NCBI RefSeq assembly: GCF_000156335.1
Contig: NZ_DS999213.1
Coordinates: 1,924,830-1,988,829, forward strand
Length of the DNA stretch: 64,000 nucleotides
Reading direction: 5' to 3'
DNA from: Roseobacter sp. GAI101
Lineage (GTDB): Bacteria > Pseudomonadota > Alphaproteobacteria > Rhodobacterales > Rhodobacteraceae
In this document: piece by piece, positions 8,304-16,959 of the stretch
How the letters are laid out: every line of letters begins with the position of its first letter
Position numbering within the stretch: position 1 is the first letter of the stretch
Made by a program: the position numbers and the translations under genes
Notes under the pieces: generated by a model
Database searches by the model: none
What the model was told of the DNA's origin: nothing
Seen by the model: only the letters and a program-made list of their open reading frames with translations

Positions 8304-9926
8304 TTAAATGCGCATGCGTGGCACATCGCGCGGATCCAGCCGAAGCTCGATCAGGAAAGGCCCCTTTCGGGCGTTGAGGTGCACGAGCGCGGCTTCGAGC
8401 TCTTCTTTGGAGTGGACTTCAACCCCTTCCCCGCCAAGAGACTTGGCAATCTCGGCAAAGGACGGCCAGTTGAACTCTGTCAGGCTGGGGTCCATCTTTC
8501 GGTCGATAAATTGGATATGCTCGGCCCCGTAGGCGGAATCGTTTGCAATGATCACGATCAGATCAAGCCCAAGGCGCACCGCTGTGTTGAATTCATTGAT
8601 GCCGCCCATCATGAAACCACCATCGCCACTGAAAAGGACCACGGGGCGGTCCGGGGCGGCCAAACCGACCCCCACAGCTTCTTGCAGGCCCAGCCCGATG
8701 GCACCGAAGTTCACGGTCCCGACGAAACTTTGCGGATTGGGCACGGATATGCGGCACCAAACTTCGGTCATGAAGCGCCCGCCATCGGTCACAAGCACAC
8801 GATCCTTCGGCAGCGCGTCTTCCAATCGTTCCAGCGCATAAACAAAGTTGATGAACCCGTCAGACTCCGTCTCCGCCCCGGCAGGGTGCATCGTGAGCGT
8901 CGCCACGTCCAGATCACGGGTGAAACCGCTTGGGGGCACCTCCGCCTCATCCAGCCAGTAGCGAATGGTTTCGGCGGTCAGGCCCGCATCGGCGACAAGC
9001 GCTGCATCGGGGTGCAAGCCCCCGCCGATTGCTGCGGGTTCGACATCGACCTGCACGATCCGCTTGTTTTTCATCAATTTGCCGCGGTCGGTGGTAAAGT
9101 CATGCAGGGCAGTCCCGAAACAGACGATGCAATCAGATTGTGCGATAAGGTCATAAGCCGCCGGCGTGGACAGCGTGCCGAAAATGCCGATGTCGTAGGG
9201 GTGATTGCTGAACAATCCTTTGGCCTTCAGGGTGGTCGCAAGAGGCGCTTCCAACCGGTCAGCCAGTTGGATCAACTGATCCCGCGCCGCAACTGCCCCG
9301 CCCCCGGCCAAGATCAAGGGACGGCGTGCCGAGGCGATCATACCGATGGCATTGTCAAGAATATCACCCTGCGCGACCCCGCCCGGTGCGGTAAAGACGT
9401 CAAGCACCTGAACGTCGTGGGTTACCTCTTCCCACATGAAATCGGCGGGCATATTCAGCACGATGGGGCGGCGTTCAACCTGAGCCCGGTAGAACGCGCG
9501 TGCGACATCCTTACCGACCGTTGCGGGCGTACGAAGCTGCTCAAAGCCCGCACCTGTCACTTTGACCAGCTCGCGTTGGTCAATGCTTTGCAGGTGGCGC
9601 GGGTTGTCGACCGGCGTATCACCGGCAAGAATGACCAGGGGCACATGGGCCCGCGCTGCTTCGGTCAGGGCTGTAATGCAGTTGGTCAGCGCCGGTCCAT
9701 GGGTCACCGTCGCCACGCCGACATTGCCCGAGACATGGGCATAGGCCACTGCCATTAACACCGAACTTCCCTCATGGGCTGCCGGAACAAACCGCCCGCC
9801 GAAATCACGCACGAAGCTGTCCACCATGAAAAGATTGGCATCGCCCATCAGCCCGAACATCGTTTCTACACCGTGTTCGTGGGTCGCGCGCGCGATGGAC
9901 TGATATGCGTAGAATGGACTGCTCAT
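8304..9926 (-). CDS. ThDP-dependent acetolactate-synthase-like enzyme
   Basis: A 540-aa member of the thiamine-diphosphate enzyme family that contains acetolactate synthase, glyoxylate carboligase and oxalyl-CoA or pyruvate decarboxylases. The N-terminal pyrimidine-binding domain carries the catalytic Glu (AAHEGSS, near residue 52). The central domain is about 190-330. The C-terminal pyrophosphate-binding domain has the GDG motif (SGDGGFMMGG, near residue 434) with the Asn of the GDG-N27 motif (IIANDSAYGAE). I placed the start at the second Met because AGGGG precedes it by eight bases; the upstream in-frame ATG at 9950 has no such site. There is no small regulatory subunit next to it, so a biosynthetic IlvB role is unlikely and the real substrate is unknown. 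Confidence 0.75.
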   Translation of the reverse strand: MSSPFYAYQSIARATHEHGVETMFGLMGDANLFMVDSFVRDFGGRFVPAAHEGSSVLMAVAYAHVSGNVGVATVTHGPALTNCITALTEAARAHVPLVILAGDTPVDNPRHLQSIDQRELVKVTGAGFEQLRTPATVGKDVARAFYRAQVERRPIVLNMPADFMWEEVTHDVQVLDVFTAPGGVAQGDILDNAIGMIASARRPLILAGGGAVAARDQLIQLADRLEAPLATTLKAKGLFSNHPYDIGIFGTLSTPAAYDLIAQSDCIVCFGTALHDFTTDRGKLMKNKRIVQVDVEPAAIGGGLHPDAALVADAGLTAETIRYWLDEAEVPPSGFTRDLDVATLTMHPAGAETESDGFINFVYALERLEDALPKDRVLVTDGGRFMTEVWCRISVPNPQSFVGTVNFGAIGLGLQEAVGVGLAAPDRPVVLFSGDGGFMMGGINEFNTAVRLGLDLIVIIANDSAYGAEHIQFIDRKMDPSLTEFNWPSFAEIAKSLGGEGVEVHSKEELEAALVHLNARKGPFLIELRLDPRDVPRMRI

Positions 9927-10322
9927 TGAAATGACCCCTGTTTGTTTCATCTCGGATAGCAGTTAAAGGATGCGCAAATTCCGCAATTCTTTCGCATTTT
10001 TGCATTAAATTTGCAGACTGCAGCGCGTAATAGCCCCAAACATGCGCGTTATCCGCATGAAGCCGTTAAATATGCCCGATCAGCTTCGCCAAGGGCTGAA
10101 AAATGGCTTAAGGCTGCCGGATACCGTTTGGAATTGGGGCCGGGTTCGCGGTTCTTCCGACGATTAACCACCTATCGAAATTCCGGCGCGCGTTGACAGA
10201 CGACAAACGGTTTTGCTGGGTATGCTCAAATACACTCGAAATATATGCTCCCGAAGTAGCCGCACTGAGCGCTAGATCGAAATCATTTTGCAGATTATTA
10301 CGTCACCTGGAAATATGAAAGG
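9927..10322. other. Intergenic region between the luxI-type gene and the ThDP enzyme gene
   Basis: About 400 bases with no supported gene. A 61-codon frame inside has no ribosome-binding site and no family resemblance. The stretch should contain the promoter of the minus-strand ThDP enzyme and the 3' end signals of the AHL synthase gene. No strong terminator hairpin was found by eye. Confidence 0.35.
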
Positions 10323-11069
10323 CTATCCATCGACCCTCATAAGCGCGGCCTGGGTTCGAGTGCCGTCTATGTTCATGACCGGGCCCACCTGAACAGCGCT
10401 CAAAAGTCCCAGTCTCGTCATCCACTTGCTGAAAACTGCCGGAACGATCCCGATGACATGTTCCGCGCCCATCTCGGCGGCAGTGTCAGCCATTTCCTCC
10501 AACAAAAGCCGCTGCAAATCTGCTCTCCGCGCAGCAGGAGTGTCGGATGAGATGAACAACCGCGTTGCTTCCCAGATGGACGGGGTCACTGGGGCCTGGA
10601 AGAACAGGACATCCGCCGGAATGGTATCAATCACACCAAGCTGTGCGTCGCGAATCATGTAACTGTAGTGGCCGCATTGAGAGGTCGTCGGCGTCAATCG
10701 GACCCCTCCCAGAACCTCGCCGAACTCGTGAAGCACAATCCACCTTGCTCTCGGCGTATCGTATTGGTCGAATTCCATGCCATCTACTTCTGACAAATCC
10801 CATCCGGCTTGGTTGATGAAAACTTTCTTTCTAGCACGCAGAAAGTTAACAAATAGTTCACCGTGGTTGTGCAGATTACTTATGGATAGCGTGCTGACGT
10901 GCAAGTTACGTCCGATGGACGCAGGTGTCTTTGGTTCAGCTTTTTTCGTTGGTTTTCTAAGCTTTAGGTGAGCTTCCAGCTTGACGGGGTCCAACTCTTC
11001 TTGGGGTACCAACTCGGGAAAGATGCTCATCCATCTTCGATTGGTTACAAAATTGCGCTGTATGTTCAT
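10323..11069 (-). CDS. LuxI-family acyl-homoserine lactone synthase
   Basis: LuxI enzymes make N-acyl-homoserine lactone signals from S-adenosylmethionine and acyl-ACP. The invariant residues are visible: Arg/Phe/Trp in LRARKKVFINQAGWDL, the two Asp in EFDQYDTP, Arg in LGGVRLTPT, and Glu/Arg in IWEATRLF. At 248 aa it is longer than a typical LuxI (about 200). The extra part is an N-terminal extension of about 60-70 residues rich in Lys/Pro. A later Met (base 11030, MSIFPEL) could be the true start. The gene is divergent from a sensor kinase at 11269, and no LuxR receptor gene lies beside it, which is unusual. The acyl chain made cannot be told from sequence. Confidence 0.8.
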   Translation of the reverse strand: MNIQRNFVTNRRWMSIFPELVPQEELDPVKLEAHLKLRKPTKKAEPKTPASIGRNLHVSTLSISNLHNHGELFVNFLRARKKVFINQAGWDLSEVDGMEFDQYDTPRARWIVLHEFGEVLGGVRLTPTTSQCGHYSYMIRDAQLGVIDTIPADVLFFQAPVTPSIWEATRLFISSDTPAARRADLQRLLLEEMADTAAEMGAEHVIGIVPAVFSKWMTRLGLLSAVQVGPVMNIDGTRTQAALMRVDG

Positions 11070-11268
11070 TTGTTAAGTTACCCAATTGTTAACGTTTTTG
11101 TGTTACCATAACTCTGGGTTGCACACAAATGCCACACAAACTCCTCAATATCGTGAAAATTTTATTAGATGTGTGTTTTGGATCTGAGCTGCCAGTTAGC
11201 GAAGACTAGCGGGCGATCTCCAGATTGCTCATTTTAATACGATTAATTCTACGATTGGCAGGATCAAA
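11070..11268. promoter_or_regulatory. Divergent promoter region between luxI-type gene and sensor kinase
   Basis: A 199-base A/T-rich gap that must hold both divergent promoters. A spaced inverted repeat is visible (GTTAA at 11072-11076 and TTAAC at 11089-11093), just upstream of the luxI-type start. I found no convincing canonical lux box. The protein bound by the repeat is unknown. Confidence 0.35.
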
Positions 11269-12720
11269 GTGGTTCAGAGGCAAGATCTTTTCCCACCGAC
11301 AAGCACTGAAGCACAAACCAGAGTGCGGCAAATTCGTGATTACTGTCGTGTAGGTGCCAGCATGTTCTGGCAACGACAGATCATATTTGCAGCAGCGCTT
11401 GGCCTTCAGGCGTATTACTACAACTTTTGGCTATCGGTCGTGATCCTTGTGGGGGTTATCTTGTCCGAAGTTCATGACTACATTCTGGTTAGACAGGTTT
11501 TGGTATGGCACGGCAGAGGTGAAGCCGTCATGCGCATGTTCATGCGTCGGATCTACATGGGAACGGTCTTGAGCGCTGGCGTTATCGCATTCTATGCGAT
11601 TGCCATGGCGATCGAACAAGGTGCCACAACACACTTCATGTCGCTTTTCTTTTTGTTTGCCGCATCCCTGTTCGCAGCGATGAACAATCACCAACTGCTG
11701 CCGGTTCTTTTGTTGCGTCTGGCGATTTACGGCGGTACGTTTATCTTCATTCCACTATACGACATTATACGAACCTCGGCACCAATCGACTCTCAACTCT
11801 GGATGCAATTCTTCACCGTTTTGTTCGTCGTTTACTTTATTGTTGACTGCTCGCGGATCTATTTAAATTTTTATCGCTCACACCTTCGGCAGTTGGAGGC
11901 TTTGACCGCCGAACATGAGAAGACGAAAGTTGCGTTTATTGCAAAAACTGAGTTCATTTCTACTGTCAGCCACGAATTGCGGACCCCGTTGACGTCCATC
12001 AAGGCACCTCTGGATATGGCTTGCGCCGGTGCCTTGGGCGAATTGCCCGAGAAAGCCCAAAAGGCACTTCTTGTCGCTCAGCGAAATGCCAACCGGCTGT
12101 CGTCACTCGTTAACGAGATCCTGGATTTCCAGAAACTGGAAGCGGGCAAGGTCACAATGCAGGTTGAGCCACTTGAGCTCGACGACGTCATCGCCTCGGC
12201 GATCGAGATGAACCACGCATATGCCGCGTCTGTCGGTGTCACCATAGAAACGGGGCACATCGACAATCATCTTCTGGTCAATGCAGATCAACAAAGACTT
12301 CAGCAGGTTATGTCTAATCTTCTGTCAAATGCTGCCAAATTTTCACATGGCAAAGGAAGAATTACCGTCTCCACTGATCTATACAAAGACTTTGCCCGCG
12401 TTTTCGTTTCGGATGAGGGCATTGGATTGGACGAAAGAGATCGCGTAAAAGTATTTGAAGAATTTTCGCAATTGGACAGCACGGCCCAGAGACGTTTCGG
12501 CGGCTCCGGTCTTGGGATGAACATTTCAAAACGTATTATGGAAGCTCTTGGCGGAGATATCGACTACCGCAAGAATGAGGGCCCAGGCACCACCTTTCAT
12601 ATCGATATTCCCCTGACCCCGTTGGAGAACGCAACGGGTCACCCCTCCCCCACGCGGGAGCGTCATCACGAATCCATTTTATCTGCGAGAACACCAAAGA
12701 AAGCATCAAGCCCATGCTAA
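11269..12720 (+). CDS. Membrane sensor histidine kinase
   Basis: The 483-aa protein has about six hydrophobic segments between residues 30 and 200 (a multi-pass N-terminal sensor with no periplasmic domain of note). A short coiled linker follows, then HisKA (SHELRTPL, phospho-accepting His near residue 236) and HATPase_c with N box (NLLSNAAKF), G1 (VSDEGIGL), F box and G2 (GGSGLGMNISKRI). There is no receiver domain and no partner response regulator next to it, so it is an orphan kinase. The start is GTG at 11269 with AGGATC upstream. It is divergent from the AHL synthase and overlaps the following unknown gene by 7 bases. A role as membrane receptor for an AHL is possible but only inferred from position. 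Confidence 0.85.
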   Translation: MVQRQDLFPPTSTEAQTRVRQIRDYCRVGASMFWQRQIIFAAALGLQAYYYNFWLSVVILVGVILSEVHDYILVRQVLVWHGRGEAVMRMFMRRIYMGTVLSAGVIAFYAIAMAIEQGATTHFMSLFFLFAASLFAAMNNHQLLPVLLLRLAIYGGTFIFIPLYDIIRTSAPIDSQLWMQFFTVLFVVYFIVDCSRIYLNFYRSHLRQLEALTAEHEKTKVAFIAKTEFISTVSHELRTPLTSIKAPLDMACAGALGELPEKAQKALLVAQRNANRLSSLVNEILDFQKLEAGKVTMQVEPLELDDVIASAIEMNHAYAASVGVTIETGHIDNHLLVNADQQRLQQVMSNLLSNAAKFSHGKGRITVSTDLYKDFARVFVSDEGIGLDERDRVKVFEEFSQLDSTAQRRFGGSGLGMNISKRIMEALGGDIDYRKNEGPGTTFHIDIPLTPLENATGHPSPTRERHHESILSARTPKKASSPC

Positions 12721-13325
12721 ACTTTCATGCAATCCAGAACGCAAAACATTTCAGTGGACACCTTATATGTCCAGAGGATCTACCCGATAACCTGGAGGCG
12801 CTCCTTGCTGACCTTCACAGGATTGAGGACCAGTTTCCGACGGCTGCAAGAGATACCGGATTGCCAGCAAGCACCTTGGGCAGATCCCTGAACCTGGAAG
12901 CCCGGATTGAAAATCTCGCAAATGCAAGCATGCAAACCCTTTTTGACGATCGGCATTTATACTGCGGAACGTCTTGGCGTCTTCTTATTCTTCAATGTGT
13001 AGGGCACTGTTATATGTCCTTCGACCTTGATAAATTGGAACGTCTCGTACGCATTCGAAATCAGGTTCCCCCGCTCTTTGCCACGTTGTTTCCCGAGGAC
13101 ATGGAGGCGATACCGTCGCAGATGAATACCTTTGTTTTTGCGCTCGAAGAAGTTCTGGATGAAGGCGCTGCGCTAGGGGTTGTCAAAGAATTGGGTGAGC
13201 TGCATGGCTTGGCACGCTTTGGTGTTGTGATGAAAACCTGGCTCGATCATTTAGCAGATGTCGGACAGATCAAGAAAGCTGTGAGAAACGGCCAGATCAC
13301 CTATTGGTCACACGATATATCCTGA
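12714..13325 (+). CDS. Conserved-looking protein of unknown function, coupled to the sensor kinase
   Basis: A 203-aa protein that I do not recognise. It has no signal peptide or clear membrane segment. It is predicted mainly helical, with Cys and Trp residues clustered near residues 83-105 (LYCGTSWRLLILQCVGHCYM). Its ATG lies inside the last codons of the kinase gene, so the two are translationally coupled and probably work together, for example as an adaptor, phosphotransfer or output protein. There is no His-containing HPt signature that I can point to. Base composition resembles the kinase. Confidence 0.6.
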   Translation: MLNFHAIQNAKHFSGHLICPEDLPDNLEALLADLHRIEDQFPTAARDTGLPASTLGRSLNLEARIENLANASMQTLFDDRHLYCGTSWRLLILQCVGHCYMSFDLDKLERLVRIRNQVPPLFATLFPEDMEAIPSQMNTFVFALEEVLDEGAALGVVKELGELHGLARFGVVMKTWLDHLADVGQIKKAVRNGQITYWSHDIS

Positions 13326-13410
13326 CCCGATCCGCTGAGAATCCGTTTCCATGGATGGGCGGGGTTCAGATTTCGGGTCTCTTTTGACCGGTTGAATTAC
13401 TCCTTCGTGG

Positions 13411-13552
13411 GTAATCCCCCCTAAAATGGGTGGCGCTCAAAAACCGACCTTTCTCGACAGGATATCCGACAAGGTTTGCGATAAAGAATGGACGCTTCAG
13501 CGACGCGCCGATCATGGGTGTTCTAAAGCAGGCTGGGCCCAGAGGGTATTGA
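13411..13552 (+). mobile_element. Decayed 5' end of an IS3-family element (terminus plus orfA start)
   Basis: The terminus GTAATCCCCCC at 13411 and the following bases match the orfA-side end of the intact IS3 element at 47433-48628 (read there on the minus strand). A reading frame from 13481 (ATA in place of the ATG) gives KNGRFSDAPIMGVLKQAG, against [18 protein letters not shown] in the intact orfA. It then stops at 13550-13552. The start codon is lost and the rest of the element is gone, so this is a fossil insertion or a solo end left by deletion. Confidence 0.75.
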
Positions 13553-13826
13553 CCAAAGCTTTTTCTCGATCACACCGGAATGGAGACGCGCGTTTACCTT
13601 TTTAAGCCATGTGGTTGCGATGGCGCAGCAATTGACGCAATGCACGCCATTTGGTTACAAAAGACAGACCTTTCGCCAACCCATTACCGCGCATCAATCC
13701 ATATCGAACCGTCCCGCCGAAGTGTGGACCTGTCACGCTTTCGTGGGGCTCAAAGGGCTCGTCTAGGCCACCTGACTGTCGAAAGCGACCGGCTTATCAC
13801 CAGACGTTCCGCTGCGAATTTTTACG
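13553..13826. other. Intergenic spacer after the IS3 fossil
   Basis: No supported gene or RNA is seen. Short frames here lack ribosome-binding sites. The minus-strand TRAP operon ends at 13827, so its terminator should lie here, but I see no strong stem with a T-run. Confidence 0.3.
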
Positions 13827-15131
13827 TCACGACAAGCCAGGCAACCAAAGGATCACCTGCGGAAAGGCCACCATTATTGTCACGACCACAGCATCGGCCA
13901 CCAGAAACCAGATCACTCCGCGAAAGATCACACCCAGCGATATCGAGCGGTCCACGACCCCCTTGATGACGAACACGTTCAGGCCGACAGGCGGAGTGAT
14001 CATGCCGATCTCAAGAAACTTGGCGACGAAGACACCGAACCAGATCAGCGAAATCCCTGCCTCGTCCACCACAGGCAGCAACACCGGCAACGTCAGCAGC
14101 ATGGCCCCAATCGGGTCAAGGAACATGCCCAGAATGATATAAACCAGCGCGATCCCCAGCACCAAAGCCAGTTCGGACGCGCCAAAGGTCAGGATCGTCT
14201 GGGTGATAAGCTCGCCGGAACCGGAGAGCGCCAGAAACCGCGTCAACAGATTGGCCCCGATGGCGATCAGGAACAGGGCGGCGGTGGTCACGATGGTTTC
14301 GTTCACAGACTGGCGCAGGGTGGCCAATGTCAGCCCGCCACCGGCCCATGCGATGACGCAAGCGGCGAGCGCGCCGACGGCTCCGGCCTCGGTTGCTGTG
14401 AACAGGCCCGCGAACATGCCGCCGATCACCACCACGAACAGCAAGATAACCGGCCAGATCCCCCGAAGGTGGGCAAAGCGTTCGCCCCAGCCAGCGGGAT
14501 CTTGACGCACAGGTGCCAGCGCCGGATTGATCCAGACGCGGATATAGATCATCGCGGCATAAATCACCGCGGTCAGAACCCCCGCGCCGATACCGCCCAG
14601 AAACAATTGGCCAATCGGCACTTGGGCGAAAATGCCAAACAGGATCAACAGGATCGACGGCGGGATCAGCGCGCCCAGTGTACCGGCTGCAGCAATCGAC
14701 CCCGTCGCCAGCCCCGGATCATAACCGGCACGCGTCATTTCAGGCACGGCGATGCGGCCCATGGCAGCGGCACACGCCACCGACGATCCGGTCACCGCCG
14801 CAAAGCCGCCCGCACCAAATACCGATGCAATGGCCAGGCCTCCGGGCAAGGCCCCCAGCCACGCCCGCGCGGCCGCAAACAGCGCCCGCGTCATGCCGCC
14901 GTGATAACAGACATATCCCATCAGCAGGAACATCGGCACCGACGACAACGTCCATTTCGCCGCGAACTGATAGGGCACACTGGTCAGAATTCCCCACGCA
15001 GGACGCGGGCCCAGAAGAATGTAGATACCGGTAAAACTGACCAGGATCAGCGACAGGCCCACAGGCATGCGCAGCAACAAAAGCAATGCGAGAACGGCCA
15101 GCCCGACCAATCCGATGATTTCAGGTGTCAT
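13827..15131 (-). CDS. dctM: TRAP transporter large permease (DctM type)
   Basis: The 434-aa protein is the 12-helix Na+-coupled permease of a tripartite ATP-independent periplasmic transporter. Hydrophobic helices run throughout, with the family-typical segments MPVGLSLILVSFTGIYIL near the N-terminus, the Gly-rich re-entrant region (GTLGALIPPSILLILFGIF), and MITPPVGLNVFVIKGV near the C-terminus. Its ATG overlaps the small-permease stop by 4 bases (ATGA), so the two are coupled. It is the last gene of the carboxylase-ligase-TRAP block. Confidence 0.92.
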   Translation of the reverse strand: MTPEIIGLVGLAVLALLLLLRMPVGLSLILVSFTGIYILLGPRPAWGILTSVPYQFAAKWTLSSVPMFLLMGYVCYHGGMTRALFAAARAWLGALPGGLAIASVFGAGGFAAVTGSSVACAAAMGRIAVPEMTRAGYDPGLATGSIAAAGTLGALIPPSILLILFGIFAQVPIGQLFLGGIGAGVLTAVIYAAMIYIRVWINPALAPVRQDPAGWGERFAHLRGIWPVILLFVVVIGGMFAGLFTATEAGAVGALAACVIAWAGGGLTLATLRQSVNETIVTTAALFLIAIGANLLTRFLALSGSGELITQTILTFGASELALVLGIALVYIILGMFLDPIGAMLLTLPVLLPVVDEAGISLIWFGVFVAKFLEIGMITPPVGLNVFVIKGVVDRSISLGVIFRGVIWFLVADAVVVTIMVAFPQVILWLPGLS

Positions 15132-15676
15132 TGGCCTGTCTCCCCTGCTGTTTCTGAAGCGTCAGGTACCAGCGGTTGGCGCGCTTCCTTGGCCCCCGCG
15201 ATACCAAGGACGATGCGCAGCAAATAGGTCATCGCCAGCAGGGCAAAGCCTGCGGGCAACAGGAAATACCCCTGCCAGACAGCCATCGAAACCCCATCCT
15301 CGACTGCGACAGACCCGCTGGCATAACGGCGCATCGCCTCGTCCCACATGGTCGATGTCAGCCCGCAACATGTCGCGAACGCCAGCACATGCACCAGCAG
15401 GCCGACCAGCCGCTGCGCGACAGGCCCGAGGTTGCCATAGACCAGATCGACCGAAATATTGCGGTCTTGCGCCTCGGCCATGGCGAGCGGCAAAAAGGCG
15501 ATGGCGACCATAAAATAATTGGCCACGATCACCGAAACAAAGGGGATACGCACGTTGAACACCTGCCGCACGAACGCGTCAGAGGCGACAGTCAGCATCA
15601 TCGCAATCACCGCAACAGCGGCAATCATAGCGGCAATGCGGGTCAGCAAAAGGTCGAAACGGATCAGGTTTGCCAT
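15128..15676 (-). CDS. dctQ: TRAP transporter small permease (DctQ type)
   Basis: A 182-aa four-helix membrane protein that partners DctM. Hydrophobic segments are near residues 10-35, 45-65, 90-115 and 135-160. The frame opens at a GTG at 15736, but that codon lies inside a strong hairpin. The ATG at 15676 (MANLIRFD) gives the usual family N-terminus, so I use it. It sits between the binding-protein gene, separated by a terminator-like stem-loop, and dctM, which it overlaps. Confidence 0.88.
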   Translation of the reverse strand: MANLIRFDLLLTRIAAMIAAVAVIAMMLTVASDAFVRQVFNVRIPFVSVIVANYFMVAIAFLPLAMAEAQDRNISVDLVYGNLGPVAQRLVGLLVHVLAFATCCGLTSTMWDEAMRRYASGSVAVEDGVSMAVWQGYFLLPAGFALLAMTYLLRIVLGIAGAKEARQPLVPDASETAGETGQ

Positions 15677-15724
15677 CGGCTTAGCTTTCGTTTGACGGAG
15701 GTCCGGTGGGTAAAGATCAAAAAT

Positions 15725-15756
15725 GTCCCACCGCACCTGAACCGGTGCGGCGGGAC
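15725..15756 (-). terminator. Stem-loop between TRAP binding-protein and permease genes
   Basis: GTCCC-CCGCACC arms at 15725-15737 pair with GGTGCGG-GGGAC at 15744-15756. In the minus-strand transcript the single mismatch becomes a G-U pair, giving a 13-bp stem. It is followed on that strand by ATTTTTG, so it resembles an intrinsic terminator or attenuator. Its position would let the abundant periplasmic binding protein be made in excess over the permeases. Confidence 0.7.
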
Positions 15757-15766
15757 AAACGCAGGT

Positions 15767-16879
15767 TTAACCCAGTGACGCAGGGTCGATTTTCGAGAAC
15801 ACCTCGCGCAGATAGAGATCACCCACGGCCTTGACGTCGCTGGTGTCGATATCCTTCACCAGCGCGTCCCATTTGGCGACCAGCTCCTGAAAACGTGCGA
15901 CCTGCGCCTCGGCGTCGGATATGCCGTATTCATCGCGGTTAAGGGTCACGACAGTGTCCATGTCTGACGTGCGGAAGGCTTCGGATTTATCTTTCACGTC
16001 CGCTTCAGGTTCAAGCAGCTCGACGCCATGTGCCTGCGGTTCATTCAAAATCGCCTCGGCCTGATTGACGCTGTCGATGGTCGCAATCGCATGGCCAATG
16101 GCAGCACCGTCGATCATCGCGCGTTTGGTCTCAGCACTTAGCCCCGCCCATGTCATCGCGCTCACGTTGAACATGGTGTTGCCGATGAACACCGCAATCG
16201 GCTGGTTCAGGGCATAATCCGCCACTTCGCCGGTCGACAGTGTGTCGAGCGTTTCCAGCGTGTGCACGTTGCCGTCAATGTGGCCCTGGCTCATGCTCTC
16301 GTAAATGTCCGTCGCCCCCAGGCTGACGGTCGAAGCACCCATCGCATCCAGCCAGCGGGCGAAGGGGCCGAAACCGCGCACTTTGATGCCTTCAAAATCC
16401 GCCAGCGCCTTCACCGGCTTCTGGTTGTACATATAGTAGGGGCCAGTGACCGTGTTGCCGAGAAAGATCTGGCCCGCCGCATTGAACTCGGCCAGACAAG
16501 ACGCGCACGTGAACATGAATTCGTTTGCCGCCCCTGCCATCGCAACAGGGTCAACACCGGCCGTACCCATATCGCTTAGCAGGTTGGCATAGGGCAGTTC
16601 GGCCCGGTGGTATGCAGGCACGACAAAGCCGCTGTCGGCAATGCCATCGCGCAGGCCGGTGAAGGTTTCGGTAAAGTTCAGCAGCGATCCGGCATAGATC
16701 TTGATCTCGGTCTCACCGTTTGTCTGTTCCTTGATGTAATCGGCCCAGGCCTCGGTGCCGTCGATCAGTCCGCTGACCCCGGCCGATCCGATCGCGTGGC
16801 GCAGGGTCTCGGCGTTTGCCATCGGCGTCAGTGCGATTGCCGCCGTGGCCGCCAGTGCCGTCATTTTAAGATGTTTCAT
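15767..16879 (-). CDS. dctP: TRAP transporter periplasmic solute-binding protein (DctP family)
   Basis: A 370-aa exported protein with a signal peptide (MKHLKMTALAATAAIALTPM, cleavage after ANA) and the TRAP binding-protein fold. The conserved region GIKVRGFGPFARWLDAMGAS around residues 149-168 contains the Arg that normally binds the substrate carboxylate. The ribosome-binding site GGGAGG is strong. It lies downstream of an acyl-CoA ligase and a biotin carboxylase, so the ligand is probably a carboxylic acid; its identity cannot be read from sequence. Confidence 0.88.
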   Translation of the reverse strand: MKHLKMTALAATAAIALTPMANAETLRHAIGSAGVSGLIDGTEAWADYIKEQTNGETEIKIYAGSLLNFTETFTGLRDGIADSGFVVPAYHRAELPYANLLSDMGTAGVDPVAMAGAANEFMFTCASCLAEFNAAGQIFLGNTVTGPYYMYNQKPVKALADFEGIKVRGFGPFARWLDAMGASTVSLGATDIYESMSQGHIDGNVHTLETLDTLSTGEVADYALNQPIAVFIGNTMFNVSAMTWAGLSAETKRAMIDGAAIGHAIATIDSVNQAEAILNEPQAHGVELLEPEADVKDKSEAFRTSDMDTVVTLNRDEYGISDAEAQVARFQELVAKWDALVKDIDTSDVKAVGDLYLREVFSKIDPASLG

Positions 16880-16959
16880 GTTATCCTCCCGATTTACATG
16901 TGTTTTCTACAGCCGCAGCACACCTCCCTGTGCTATGGCTTCCCGTTTTTCGCAGCCTG

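Noticed and set aside
8379..9758. 459-codon plus-strand frame opposite the ThDP enzyme
   Set aside because: Typical high-G+C shadow frame; the minus strand has a full set of ThDP-family motifs.
10011..10196. 61-codon frame in the luxI/ThDP intergenic region
   Set aside because: Composition looks random and there is no start signal.
11070..11268. Canonical lux box in the AHL synthase promoter gap
   Set aside because: Only a spaced GTTAA/TTAAC repeat was found; no 20-base lux-box-like palindrome was seen.
14469..15227. Long plus-strand open frame antisense to the TRAP permease genes
   Set aside because: It lies entirely opposite dctM/dctQ, is Arg/Gln/His-rich in the way of high-G+C antisense frames, and has no ribosome-binding site or family match.
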